From assembly GCA_013287905.1 (NCBI GenBank), contig JABDCW010000013.1, positions 1 to 41,884 of the forward strand: DNA of 41,884 nt. Direction: 5' to 3'. Made by a program: the position numbers and the translations under genes. Below, one piece after another: positions 23,369-32,549 of this stretch. Numbering within the stretch: the first letter of the stretch is position 1; the number at the start of each line of letters is the position of its first letter. A model generated the notes under the pieces. That model did not search any database. It saw only the letters and a program-made list of their open reading frames with translations, and was not told the origin of the DNA. Source of the DNA: Chlamydiota bacterium (GTDB lineage: Bacteria; Chlamydiota; Chlamydiia; Chlamydiales; Parachlamydiaceae).

Positions 23369-24091
23369 TTATATAATTTGACGCGTTGGGCAAATGACAA
23401 TCTCCCTCATGCATACATTTTGCGGCTGTTCGTAGGCAAAGAGAATTGTTCTTGCGACATCTTCAGATTGTAAATTTTCGTAAGGCTTTCTTTTATAAGA
23501 GGCATGGGTATTCTTAATTTCCTGAGAGGCCGCTTGATCGAAAATCTCGGTTTTTACATTACCGGGAGCTATTGTCATTAGACGCACGTTGTGATCCGCT
23601 ACTTCTTCTCTAATGCTTTCAGTAAGGGAATGAACTGCAAATTTAGTTGCGCAATAAATTGCATGAGTAGGAAATGTTTTTCTTCCACAAAGAGAACTAA
23701 TATTAATAATTGTCCCTGTCTGTCTTTTTATCATGTTTTGAAGCACTAAATGAATCCCATGAAGGACTCCTAAAACATTGACATCGAGCATTTTTCTCCA
23801 TTCCTCGGGGTTTTGTTGATGAGTTAAATTGATAAATAATACTCCAGCATTATTGATGAGGCATTCCGTCTCGCCAAATTTTTCTTCCGCTTTGTTTATT
23901 GCAGCTTTGAATCTGCAAAGATCTGTAACGTCAACTTCTTCACACATAGTGTTTGGTAAGTTAAGAGCTTTTAGTCTGTGGAGTCGCCTCCCAAGTAAAA
24001 GAAGAGGGTAACCTGCATGAGAAAATTGTATTGCAGTGGCTTGTCCAATCCCCGCACTTGCACCTGTTATGACGACTAAACCTTTTTTCAT
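23369..24091 (-). CDS. Short-chain dehydrogenase/reductase (classical SDR)
   Basis: 240 residues. NAD(P) motif T-G-A-S-A-G-I-G (9-16), N-N-A-G (80-83), catalytic serine in I-S-S (131-133), and Y146-x-x-x-K150. R35/R36 after the second strand favour NADPH. Similar to the YdfG/serine-3-dehydrogenase group; substrate unknown. Convergent with the SnoaL gene pair (47-base gap). Confidence 0.9.
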   Translation of the reverse strand: MKKGLVVITGASAGIGQATAIQFSHAGYPLLLLGRRLHRLKALNLPNTMCEEVDVTDLCRFKAAINKAEEKFGETECLINNAGVLFINLTHQQNPEEWRKMLDVNVLGVLHGIHLVLQNMIKRQTGTIINISSLCGRKTFPTHAIYCATKFAVHSLTESIREEVADHNVRLMTIAPGNVKTEIFDQAASQEIKNTHASYKRKPYENLQSEDVARTILFAYEQPQNVCMREIVICPTRQII

Positions 24092-24216
24092 ATTCTACCT
24101 CAGCGATATAGTGATGTTTAAAACAATATTAACTTTCTTTCTTTTTTTGCAATCTGATAAGCTTAAACTTATTTAAAACCACGCTAAGCTATGGCTTTGA
24201 TAACACAGGAAAACTT

Positions 24217-25671
24217 ATGATTAGACTGTTTACCGTTTCATTGTTCGTTGTAATTATCCTCTTAGTGATATTTTTTTCGTATAAAGACTCTGCCTTAAGT
24301 TACAAAGAAGCCGAAGAAAAGTTATTGAGTATCGGGCAGGTGCATTTATTGAAAGATTGGGATAATTTAAATCCTAAAGAACAGCAGGAAATGTTGCTTC
24401 AGATACAAAATTTAGATGCATCTGTTTTTTTGGCTCAACAAGACCTTATAGAACATCCCCTTCCTGGCATTAAAGAGCCTGTAAATCCATTAACTAATAT
24501 TGCACATTCGGGAAATCAGGAGTACATTTCCCGCGGTAAGCAATTGATCAGGGAAGGAAAGGCGGGTTGCATCATTGTAGCTGGTGGACAAGGGTCTCGT
24601 TTGCGCTCTGACCAGCCCAAAGGGATGTTTGATGTAACAGTGATAAAACACAAAAGTTTATTTCAGCTATTTGCCGAAAAAACCTTAGCGGCAAGCATAC
24701 AAGCCGGGTTACCTCTGCAGTTAGCCATTATGACCTCGCCTGGTAATCATAAGGACACTGTAACGTACTTTAAGGATAATCATTATTTTCATCTGAATGA
24801 GGATCAGATTTCATTTTTTACACAGACCGAGCTTCCCTTTCTTGATAGCAATGGAAACCTGTTTCTTGAACGGCAGAACAAAATTGCTCAAGGTCCAAAT
24901 GGCAATGGAGGTGTGTTAAAGCATTTTTTTGATTCGGGAATTTGGTCTGACTGGTATCAAAGAGGGATAAGTTACATATTTTTTATGTTTATCGATAATG
25001 CATTGGCCGACCCCTTTGACGCCGAACTTATAGGCAGTAACGATATTGAAAAAAGCGATGCGGCCATGAAATGCATTGAACGAATCAATCCGGAAGAAAA
25101 ATTAGGGGTTATGGTTGAAAAAGATGGTAAAATCCATGTCGTAGAATATTCAGAATTATTTCCTGAACTCATGGTGATTAATGATGACGGCAAGTTAAAA
25201 TACCCATGCGGGCATATCGGGTTATATAGCTTCAATATGGACTTTGTGAAACAGATAGCGATGCATTATGACGAAATACCCATTCACAATACATGGAAGG
25301 CAGTTAAATATCTCAATGCCGATAACCTGACAGTAATGTCGGCTCAGCCTATTGCCTGGAAGTATGAGAAACTAATTTTTGATATTTTACCTTATGCGCA
25401 AAAGGTGAATGTAATCATGTCTCCTCGTGAATGCTGTTTTGGCCCTTTGAAAAACGAAAAGGGTCCCGATAGTCTTTCAGAAGTGCAAAAAGCCTTACAA
25501 GCCAGGGATAAAAAAATCTTTGAAGAAATTTCAGGGACCACCCCTCCTGATAGACCTTTTGAGTTATCTCCTCAATTTTATTATCCAACTTTAGAAATGG
25601 TAGAGTTCTGGAAAGGAAAAAAACTTCCGGAAACTCATTATATCGAACCTTTTTTGGATAAATCTTCTTGA
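24217..25671 (+). CDS. Eukaryote-type UDP-sugar (UDP-GlcNAc/glucose) pyrophosphorylase with N-terminal membrane anchor
   Basis: 484 residues. Residues 4-20 are a strongly hydrophobic helix (V-S-L-F-V-V-I-I-L-L-V-I-F-F) followed by a charged stretch, so an inner-membrane anchor is likely. The catalytic UDPGP domain has G-G-Q-G-S-R-L (123-129) and P-K-G (134-136), Q-G-P-N-G-N-G-G, and C-G-H-I-G-L-Y. The closest relatives I recall are AGX/UAP-type enzymes, which chlamydiae possess. The product would be UDP-GlcNAc or UDP-glucose from UTP and sugar-1-phosphate, for cell-envelope sugars or glycogen-linked metabolism. The N-terminal anchor is unusual for this enzyme. Confidence 0.82.
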   Translation: MIRLFTVSLFVVIILLVIFFSYKDSALSYKEAEEKLLSIGQVHLLKDWDNLNPKEQQEMLLQIQNLDASVFLAQQDLIEHPLPGIKEPVNPLTNIAHSGNQEYISRGKQLIREGKAGCIIVAGGQGSRLRSDQPKGMFDVTVIKHKSLFQLFAEKTLAASIQAGLPLQLAIMTSPGNHKDTVTYFKDNHYFHLNEDQISFFTQTELPFLDSNGNLFLERQNKIAQGPNGNGGVLKHFFDSGIWSDWYQRGISYIFFMFIDNALADPFDAELIGSNDIEKSDAAMKCIERINPEEKLGVMVEKDGKIHVVEYSELFPELMVINDDGKLKYPCGHIGLYSFNMDFVKQIAMHYDEIPIHNTWKAVKYLNADNLTVMSAQPIAWKYEKLIFDILPYAQKVNVIMSPRECCFGPLKNEKGPDSLSEVQKALQARDKKIFEEISGTTPPDRPFELSPQFYYPTLEMVEFWKGKKLPETHYIEPFLDKSS

Positions 25672-25684
25672 ACAAGGCGCTAAG

Positions 25685-25821
25685 CATTAAAACAATTTAT
25701 TGAAACACAGAGACACAGAGGGCACAGAGATTTTTTTTGCCGAAAGCCAAAAAAAAAAGGATGTGTAATAGCTTGTCTCTGTGTTTTCCGTGTCTCTGTG
25801 TTTAAAATATTTGTTTTAATG
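25685..25821. repeat. Palindromic element with 8-bp-periodic arms (relative of 1929-2119)
   Basis: 11-bp terminal inverted repeats CATTAAAACAA / TTGTTTTAATG (25685-25695, 25811-25821). Arms of CACAGAGA-type 8-mers (25706-25730) pair with CTCTGTGT-type sequence (25776-25801). Read in reverse it is nearly identical to the left half of 1929-2119. Between the pyrophosphorylase and rlmI genes, non-coding. Confidence 0.85.
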
Positions 25822-25919
25822 TTCATTGCCCTCTCTTCTTGAATATTAGCCTTTGCACTTTTTTCCCTGATCGTGTATGCTAACCCCAAACAACTTCCAA
25901 CAACTTCAAAAAATTAACA

Positions 25920-27095
25920 ATGTCAGAAAAATCGGTCATTCTTAAAAACGGCAAGGATAAACCCATCCGCAATCGCCATCATTGGATTTTTTCCGGGGCA
26001 ATTGAACACCTGCCCGAATTTGAGGATGGGGCAATTTTATCGGTGTATTCAGCACAAAAAGAATTTTTAGGCGATGGATATTTTAACAGGTCAGCACAGA
26101 TTGCCGGGAGAATGCTCTCTTTCGGTGTTCCATTCACTAAAGAGCTGTTGCATCGCCAGTTAGAGAAGGCTATAGCTCTTCGCTCCCGATTGTTTGATAA
26201 AGAAAAGACAAACGGCTTTCGGTTAATCAATGGCGAAGGAGACTTCCTTCCCGGATTAATTATTGACCAATACGACGATGTGCTCGTTTTGCAGATCGGT
26301 ACGTTAGGCATGCACCGTTTACGTTCATGGATTGTCGAATGGTTGACTCTAGCGTTGTCTCCCAAAGCCATTTACGAAAAATCGTTGGTCCAATCGCGCA
26401 AAGAAGAGGGAATGCAGGAATACCAGGGCTCTCTTTTCGGTGAAGTTCCCGCACAAGCTGTTATTATCAGGGAAAATCATTTACAATTTTATGTATCGGT
26501 CCTGCATGGGCAAAAAACCGGTTTTTTCTTAGACCATCGCGAAATGAGGCATAAAATCCAAGGGTTGTCTTTACATAAACGGGTACTGAATTGTTTTGCC
26601 TATACGGGCGGCTTTAGTGTGTATGCAGCTGCTGGCAAAGCTACCCTTGTTGACTCTGTCGATATTTCCGCCGCTGCCATTGAGATGACAAAACGCAATA
26701 TGGTTTTAAATGGGTTTGATCGGCCAAATGACCGTTTTTTTGTTGCCGATGTTTTTCAGTTTTTACGAGAACAGCCCCTGGAATATGAGATCGTGATCCT
26801 CGATCCTCCAGCTTTTGCAAAGCGGCAAAAGGATGTCGTTCAGGCCTGCCGGGGATATAAAGACATCAACCGGTTGGCGATGGAAAAAATGCCGAAAAAT
26901 TCGTTGCTTCTTACCAGCTCTTGTTCTTATCATGTCGATGAGGAATTATTTCAGAAGGTTGTTTTTCAGGCGGCAGTAGAATCTAAACGGGAAGTGCAGA
27001 TCATAGGGCACCACAGCATGGCTAAGGATCATCCGGTCAACATCTGTCACCCTGAGAGCAATTATTTGAAAAGTCTGCTTCTTTATTTAAATTAA
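25920..27095 (+). CDS. rlmI: 23S rRNA (cytosine-C5)-methyltransferase RlmI
   Basis: 391 residues, very near the E. coli length. PUA domain (about 1-75: H-H-W-I-F-S-G-A-I), central region (80-190), then the methyltransferase core: C-F-A-Y-T-G-G-F-S-V-Y-A (225-236) binds SAM, D-P-P-A-F-A (295-300) is motif IV, and S-S-C-S-Y (333-337, C335) holds the catalytic cysteine. It should methylate one cytosine of 23S rRNA (C1962 in E. coli). Stands before mtaB with a 26-base gap, both RNA-modification genes. Confidence 0.92.
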   Translation: MSEKSVILKNGKDKPIRNRHHWIFSGAIEHLPEFEDGAILSVYSAQKEFLGDGYFNRSAQIAGRMLSFGVPFTKELLHRQLEKAIALRSRLFDKEKTNGFRLINGEGDFLPGLIIDQYDDVLVLQIGTLGMHRLRSWIVEWLTLALSPKAIYEKSLVQSRKEEGMQEYQGSLFGEVPAQAVIIRENHLQFYVSVLHGQKTGFFLDHREMRHKIQGLSLHKRVLNCFAYTGGFSVYAAAGKATLVDSVDISAAAIEMTKRNMVLNGFDRPNDRFFVADVFQFLREQPLEYEIVILDPPAFAKRQKDVVQACRGYKDINRLAMEKMPKNSLLLTSSCSYHVDEELFQKVVFQAAVESKREVQIIGHHSMAKDHPVNICHPESNYLKSLLLYLN

Positions 27096-27121
27096 GAAAT
27101 TATTTTGTATAGTAATGACAT

Positions 27122-28405
27122 ATGATGGAACAGAAGAATAAAAAATTTAAAATTGTCACATTAGGTTGCCGGACGAATCAATATGAGTCGCAAGCCTATC
27201 ACGATCAATTAACAGAGCTCGGGTATACCGGTGTAAAAGAGGATGAAGCTGCCGACATTTGCATCGTGAATACCTGCACAGTCACCGATTCGGCCGATCG
27301 TTCGAGCAGGCTGGAAATCCGTAAACTGGCAGAGCAAAACCCCCATTCTCAACTTGTTGTGACAGGATGTGCCGCAGAGAGGGCGCCTCAAGAAATATTG
27401 CAGATCGGAGGGGTATCCCATGTTGTCCCTAATAAAGACAAAGAAAAACTCCTTTCCTATTTATTCAAGGATCAAGAACTTCCAGAGTTTTCGATCAAAC
27501 ATTTCGATGCGCATACGCGCGCTTTTGTCAAAGTACAGGACGGGTGCGATTCTTTTTGTACCTACTGCATTCTTCCTTATGTCAGAGGGCGTTCCCATTC
27601 ACGCACCATCGATGAGGTTCTTAGGGAAGTCGAAGGGCTGATTGCCAATGGATTTAAAGAAATTGTGCTGACAGGAATCAACATCGGCGACTTTGACGGG
27701 AATAAACCGGAGGAAACACCAGATCGTCTGGCTGATCTCGTCCGTGCTGTCGATAAAGTACCCGGACTTAGACGGTTGCGCATTTCTTCCATCGATCCCG
27801 ATGAGGTCGATGACGATCTGCTCGATGCAGTGATCAATGGCAAGAACACAGCGCCTTCGATGCATATTGTCCTGCAATCGGGTTCGAATGTGATCTTAAA
27901 GCGAATGAACCGCAAATACACAAGACAAATATTTATGCAAACGGTAGACCGTTTGCTGGCAGCCCATAGCGATTTCACGTTCACGACAGATGTAATCGTA
28001 GGATTTCCAGGAGAAACTCAAGGCGACTTTGAACAGACGCTTAGCGTGATTCGGGAAGTTAAGTTTGCTAAAGTGCATATGTTTCCTTACAGCGATCGTC
28101 CTCGTACAAGATCCTCTCTTATGCCCAATAAGGTGCCTCCTGATATTATGAAAGCACGAAAACAGGAAGTGATGCATCTGGCTGAAACAGTGGCCTATGA
28201 ACTGCGGGAGCAATACGTTGGCAGAACCATGACTGTTTTGACAGAGAAAACCGATAAGATGCATCCAGGTTTTCTCTCCGGTCATACAGAAAATTTCTTG
28301 ACCGTATGGATTGCGGAAGGGGATCATCAGTCCAATGAACTTGTGACAGTGAAGCTTGTGGAAAATACTCCGCATGGACTGACAGGAATAGTCGATGGAA
28401 ATTGA
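27122..28405 (+). CDS. mtaB: tRNA t6A methylthiotransferase MtaB
   Basis: 427 residues. The N-terminal UPF0004 domain has C16, C52 and C83 (L-G-C-R-T-N, N-T-C-T-V-T, G-C-A-A); the radical SAM site is C142-x-x-x-C146-x-x-C149 in G-C-D-S-F-C-T-Y-C; a TRAM-like end follows. The G-C-R-T-N (rather than G-C-Q-M-N of MiaB) and N-T-C-T-V-T favour MtaB, which converts t6A37 to ms2t6A37. It overlaps the next gene by 11 bases. Confidence 0.9.
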   Translation: MMEQKNKKFKIVTLGCRTNQYESQAYHDQLTELGYTGVKEDEAADICIVNTCTVTDSADRSSRLEIRKLAEQNPHSQLVVTGCAAERAPQEILQIGGVSHVVPNKDKEKLLSYLFKDQELPEFSIKHFDAHTRAFVKVQDGCDSFCTYCILPYVRGRSHSRTIDEVLREVEGLIANGFKEIVLTGINIGDFDGNKPEETPDRLADLVRAVDKVPGLRRLRISSIDPDEVDDDLLDAVINGKNTAPSMHIVLQSGSNVILKRMNRKYTRQIFMQTVDRLLAAHSDFTFTTDVIVGFPGETQGDFEQTLSVIREVKFAKVHMFPYSDRPRTRSSLMPNKVPPDIMKARKQEVMHLAETVAYELREQYVGRTMTVLTEKTDKMHPGFLSGHTENFLTVWIAEGDHQSNELVTVKLVENTPHGLTGIVDGN

Positions 28406-29390
28406 GATCAGAGAGCGATTAAAGCCTTATACCCATACCGCAGGAACCTGGATGATGCTGCCTGGCAGCGACTTTTGCGTCCAAGTGTTTCCTACTCGTT
28501 TAGTAGTAAAAAATTGCTATAGCTGCCATATACAGACCGTTGATTTCGATATTACAGGGCCGGTCGATCATTTTACTGCAGAACAAGATCTTGAACATGG
28601 GTGGATCAAAGTTTTTGGAACTGGTCAATCGGGGTATTTTTGTTATTATGTCGATGCTGCAGGGGAGGTTCATCCCGAAAAGAAGACGATCCGGCCGCTC
28701 GCCTTTATGATGGAACGATTATCTTTAGGATCAAATAAGGCGCAAGATTGGGATTTGATCTGCAGAAGAGGAAATTTTACTGAAATCTTTCCCATTTGGC
28801 ACCGGCTGGGCAGGCTGTTAGCGCACACGGAAGAAAAGGGCAAGTTCCAAAGGGGGAATCTTCAAGGGATGTATTCCTTATTGGATCAGTGTCGGCAGTC
28901 GATAATGGCCAATGCACCGGAGCATATTATCCCTCATTTTCGTCGATTATTCCTTAGCGGGTTTAAAGGGGTATTCGTGCCCAGGTTGTTCGATGATGAT
29001 TTTAATGGGATTATCAAGTCTGACCAGGCAGATGATCGATCTTCCTTGGCCTTGCTCTATGAAAGCGCCTTCCTCATCCATTCTTTATTTTTTCAGGAAA
29101 GGGAGAAGAATATATATCTATTGCCTGCTTTGCCGCCCGAATTTCATTGCGGGCGCCTGATGCATGTCTCTTGTGGAGTGGAGGGGCGCCTTCATTTCGA
29201 ATGGACAAAGAAAGTGGTCCGCCGCATGACGTTTATTTCCAGACAATCACAAGATTTGACATTTCATTTTTCGAAAAAGAAATCTTGTCGTTTACGTCAT
29301 TCAAATCAGGATAGGGGGACTTCTTACATTTCAGGGACACCTATTGAAGTGGTGGCAGATCGTCATTATTGGTTTGATCAATTTCAGTAA
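28395..29390 (+). CDS. Hypothetical protein with glycoside-hydrolase-like C-terminus
   Basis: 331 residues, soluble, no signal peptide. The first two thirds are unrecognised. The C-terminal part, L-L-P-A-L-P-P-E-F followed by G-R-L-M-H-V-S-C-G-V-E-G-R-L-H-F-E-W, resembles the C-terminal beta-sandwich end of GH95/GH65-type glycosidases, where L-P-A-L-P-x-x-W and a G-G-x-x-V-x-x-x-W strand recur. The catalytic (alpha/alpha)6 barrel of those enzymes is not evident, so this is at best a distant or partial relative. Starts inside mtaB (11-base overlap) and overlaps convergent astB by 7 bases. Confidence 0.6.
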   Translation: MEIEIRERLKPYTHTAGTWMMLPGSDFCVQVFPTRLVVKNCYSCHIQTVDFDITGPVDHFTAEQDLEHGWIKVFGTGQSGYFCYYVDAAGEVHPEKKTIRPLAFMMERLSLGSNKAQDWDLICRRGNFTEIFPIWHRLGRLLAHTEEKGKFQRGNLQGMYSLLDQCRQSIMANAPEHIIPHFRRLFLSGFKGVFVPRLFDDDFNGIIKSDQADDRSSLALLYESAFLIHSLFFQEREKNIYLLPALPPEFHCGRLMHVSCGVEGRLHFEWTKKVVRRMTFISRQSQDLTFHFSKKKSCRLRHSNQDRGTSYISGTPIEVVADRHYWFDQFQ

Positions 29391-30703
29391 ATCGGCTCAA
29401 GATGAAGGATGTTTGTAAGCTCTTCAAGAGCCGCTCTTGTTTCCTTTAGCAGAAGGGGATCGGCAAGGTCATCTGGGACCAACCGGTCCCGATAGTGTTT
29501 GTGAATCCAGCTCTTTAATTTCAAGTACAAAACATCGTCCAAAAAAATTGCAGGGTGTACGGCAGCCAGTTCTTCCTCATTAAGAACGACCCGTAACCGC
29601 AAACAGGCTGGCCCCCCGCCATTTTGCATGCTTTGATGAACGTCAATGTAATAAATATGATCGACCACCCGTGTGAGAACTTCCTGGGTGTATTGAAAAA
29701 TTCCCTGGTGATTGCGGCATTCTAGCGGCATTAAGAGAGCAGTTTTTCCATTCGGCAGAGAGAGGATTTGCGAATTGAATAAATAGGTATCGATGGCACT
29801 TTTCAAAGAAATGTCTTTGCTTTTCACTTCTACACAACGAATGTCGCCAATGTCTAGTTCCACCCCTTTTTTTTTAATTTCATCGATTACCTGATGAGAT
29901 TTAAGAAATGCCTCTTCATGATACAAAAACAATTGCTTGTTCCCTACAGCCAAGACATCGTTGTGAAAGGCCCCTGCATCGATCGCATTTGGGTGTTGTT
30001 GAAGAAAGATCACCTTCTTTGGATCAATTTGATGCAGGCGGGAAATCGCTTGAGAAGCCTCATACGTTTGTCTTGCAGGAAAGCGGACAGGGAGGGCATT
30101 ATTCTGTTGTAATGCATAGCGGCCAAATGTAAACAAATGAAGGCCCGGAGCATTATAGTCACGGCATAGCCTGGTGTGATTTGCCGCCCCTTCATCGGAG
30201 AAAATATCCCCCCCAATTAAGGGAGAGTGGTGAGAAAAAAAAGCCCCCTCTTTAAATATGTTTTTCAGTATTTTAGCTGTCACCGGAGATTCAATCGACC
30301 TGTGGGGGTAACTCGACAGGTTGGCCGGGGTAAAATGAACACGGCTATCATATGTGTCGCATGAGGGGGTAACTGTGGCGCTATTTGCCGCCCACATTGC
30401 CGCTGCCGATCCAAACATACTCAGAGCTTCCGGGAATTCAAGACGGGCTTGTGCCAGAACTTCAGCGTCAGATCCGCAAAATCCAAGAGAACGCAATGAG
30501 GGGATATGCGGGCGTTCATGTGGCGGCAATACCCCTTGCTTTAGTCCAAGTTTGGCAAGAAAATACATTTTTTCCAGCCCTTGCAAGGCGGCTGTTTTCG
30601 GATTCGATTCCTGAAATTGATGATTTTGCGAAGCGAGATTGCCATAAGATAGTCCGCTATAATTATGTGTGGGACCGACAATACCGTCAAAGTTAATTTC
30701 CAT
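29384..30703 (-). CDS. astB: N-succinylarginine dihydrolase
   Basis: 439 residues, the usual AstB length. The start M-E-I-N-F-D-G-I-V-G-P-T-H-N-Y is the family signature. The catalytic triad is in place: E171 (S-D-E-G-A-A), H247 (A-F-H-N-D) and C367 (G-G-P-A-C-L-R), matching E174/H248/C365 of E. coli. It splits N2-succinylarginine to N2-succinylornithine, CO2 and ammonia, step two of the arginine succinyltransferase pathway. It follows astD by 12 bases in one operon; astA, astC and astE are not in this window. Confidence 0.95.
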   Translation of the reverse strand: MEINFDGIVGPTHNYSGLSYGNLASQNHQFQESNPKTAALQGLEKMYFLAKLGLKQGVLPPHERPHIPSLRSLGFCGSDAEVLAQARLEFPEALSMFGSAAAMWAANSATVTPSCDTYDSRVHFTPANLSSYPHRSIESPVTAKILKNIFKEGAFFSHHSPLIGGDIFSDEGAANHTRLCRDYNAPGLHLFTFGRYALQQNNALPVRFPARQTYEASQAISRLHQIDPKKVIFLQQHPNAIDAGAFHNDVLAVGNKQLFLYHEEAFLKSHQVIDEIKKKGVELDIGDIRCVEVKSKDISLKSAIDTYLFNSQILSLPNGKTALLMPLECRNHQGIFQYTQEVLTRVVDHIYYIDVHQSMQNGGGPACLRLRVVLNEEELAAVHPAIFLDDVLYLKLKSWIHKHYRDRLVPDDLADPLLLKETRAALEELTNILHLEPIY

Positions 30704-30715
30704 GTTTTTTTTGAG

Positions 30716-32179
30716 TTAAGGTGTGACCCCTGGCAAAATTGCAGCTGGGATTTTCAGATCCTGGGCTTCTAAGGAAGAGACAGGATAAGCACAAAAATCG
30801 ATGGCGTAAAAGCCAACCGGCCGGTGGTTTCCGCTGTGTTTAACACCCCCAAAAGGAGCAATGCCGCTCAAGCCTGTAAGCGGGGTATTCCAGTTAATCA
30901 CACCAGCCTGAATTTTGCGATGAAAAGCATGGTATTCTGCAGAATTATCGCTTAAAAGTCCGGCTGTCAGCCCATATTGCGTGCGGTTGGCCTCTTCGAT
31001 GGCGCTTACGAAATTGGAAACGCGGACCACCTGCAGCAACGGACCAAAAATTTCTTCATCGCTCTTTTCGCGAATTTGAGTGACGTCGATAATTCCCGGA
31101 GATAAAAATGCGGGACCTAAATCGAGTTGTTTTAATGCAAGCAGTTCGACAGCTCCTTTATTCAATAAATCTTGTTTTTTATCGAGAATCCCTTTCGCGG
31201 CTTCTTTAGAGATCACAGGTCCCATAAATGGCTCTGGCTGATCGCCATATTTGCCTACCTTAAGCGTTTTTGTCATTTCAATCAATGCGGTTATAAATGT
31301 ATCGCCCCTCTCTCCTTCGGGCACAATAAGCCTTCTTGCACATGTGCAGCGTTGTCCCGATGTGATGAATGCCGATTGAATGGTCATGTAGGCAGCTGCT
31401 CTAAAATCGGAAATTTCCCCAATGACAAGTGGGTTATTGCCGCCCATTTCGAGAGCTAAAATTTTGTCCGGGTTATTGCTCAGTGTTTTTGCAAAATGTT
31501 GTCCTGTTTTCCAGCTTCCCGTAAATAAAAATCCATGCGGTCTTGGATGGCAGAGCAATTTTTCCCCTGTCTCTTTCCCCCCTTGAACAAGATTGATCAC
31601 CCCCGGAGGAATTTTTGTTTCCTCCCATAAACGGAAGATTTTTTCTCCGACAAGAGGGGTGAGCTCACTTGGTTTATGCACAATGGTATTGCCGGCAAGA
31701 AGAGCGGGAATAATTTGACCATACGGCACATGGCCCGGAAAATTATAGGGCCCAAACACTGCCATCACTCCATAGGGACGATGCCGGACGGTTAATGTAC
31801 CCAATGTTTGCGCATGGGACGCTTCCCTGCATCTGGCATTATTGGCGTCTTTAGAAATATCGACCTTATTGATCATCGATGCCACTTCGCTTAAAGATTC
31901 CCATAAGGGTTTCCCGGTTTCTTGCGAAATAGCAAGAGCCAGCTCTTTTTGGTTCTTAGCGAGAATTTTTTTAAAATCATATAAATATTTCAGACGGCCA
32001 TCTAACCCTAAATCACTCCAGCGGGTAAAAGCCTTCTCTGCAGAAGATACAGCTTCTTCGATCTCTTCTTCAGTCGCTTCATTTCCTTGCCAAATCGATT
32101 CAGATGAGCTTGGGTCTATGGAAACAAGCACAGGGCCGTTCCCCTTTTTCCATGTGCCATTGATATAATGTGAATGCAT
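30716..32179 (-). CDS. astD: N-succinylglutamate 5-semialdehyde dehydrogenase
   Basis: 487 residues. Aldehyde dehydrogenase fold with N146 (F-G-P-Y-N-F-P), general base E244 (L-A-L-E-M-G-G) and nucleophile C278 (S-G-Q-R-C-T). The N-terminal Y-I-N-G-T-W-K and the N-F-P-G-H-V-P pocket match AstD. It oxidises succinylglutamate semialdehyde to succinylglutamate with NAD+, the fourth step of arginine catabolism. AAGGAG is well placed before the ATG at 32179. First gene of the astD-astB pair; the 165-bp repeat B lies 64 bases upstream. Confidence 0.95.
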   Translation of the reverse strand: MHSHYINGTWKKGNGPVLVSIDPSSSESIWQGNEATEEEIEEAVSSAEKAFTRWSDLGLDGRLKYLYDFKKILAKNQKELALAISQETGKPLWESLSEVASMINKVDISKDANNARCREASHAQTLGTLTVRHRPYGVMAVFGPYNFPGHVPYGQIIPALLAGNTIVHKPSELTPLVGEKIFRLWEETKIPPGVINLVQGGKETGEKLLCHPRPHGFLFTGSWKTGQHFAKTLSNNPDKILALEMGGNNPLVIGEISDFRAAAYMTIQSAFITSGQRCTCARRLIVPEGERGDTFITALIEMTKTLKVGKYGDQPEPFMGPVISKEAAKGILDKKQDLLNKGAVELLALKQLDLGPAFLSPGIIDVTQIREKSDEEIFGPLLQVVRVSNFVSAIEEANRTQYGLTAGLLSDNSAEYHAFHRKIQAGVINWNTPLTGLSGIAPFGGVKHSGNHRPVGFYAIDFCAYPVSSLEAQDLKIPAAILPGVTP

Positions 32180-32242
32180 TACACACTCCTTGTAGTTTCA
32201 GTATATAAACTATTTATTTTTTGACTACAGCATAATCTATGT

Positions 32243-32409
32243 TATACCGAACGTGATTCAAAAATTGGTTTTTGACGGCGCTTTTGCTTTGCATCAAAAT
32301 TTTTGTCTTCACTCGTGCCTTGGCCATTGGCAATGGTCCCTCGCTCCAGACGAAAAATTTTGAGCAGCCTCCTTGTCAAAATCCCAACTTTTGAACCACC
32401 TTCGGTATA
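32243..32409 (-). repeat. 165-bp MITE-like palindromic element, copy B
   Basis: Same element as 22177-22341 and 38331-38496, in opposite orientation: begins TATACCGAACGTGATTCAAA and ends with ACCTTCGGTATA. 167 bases. Lies between divergent astD and the thioredoxin-fold gene. Confidence 0.9.
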
Positions 32410-32549
32410 TGAAAACAAGTTGCGCAATTATTCAAGTATTTGTTACTGTCAGGCTAATAGGAGAATTGCACACAGACAGATCAATCGTCTTGCCCCGTCT
32501 GTATGCAGCGTTACAAAAAATATTTTCAAACCTTAAGCCAGGGAAATGT

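Noticed and set aside
25680..25889. ORF over the periodic repeat
   Set aside because: Read-through of the hairpin arms (C-L-C-V-type product), no ribosome binding site.
27577..28375. Long minus-strand ORFs opposite mtaB
   Set aside because: Antisense shadows; mtaB has all radical-SAM cysteines on the plus strand.
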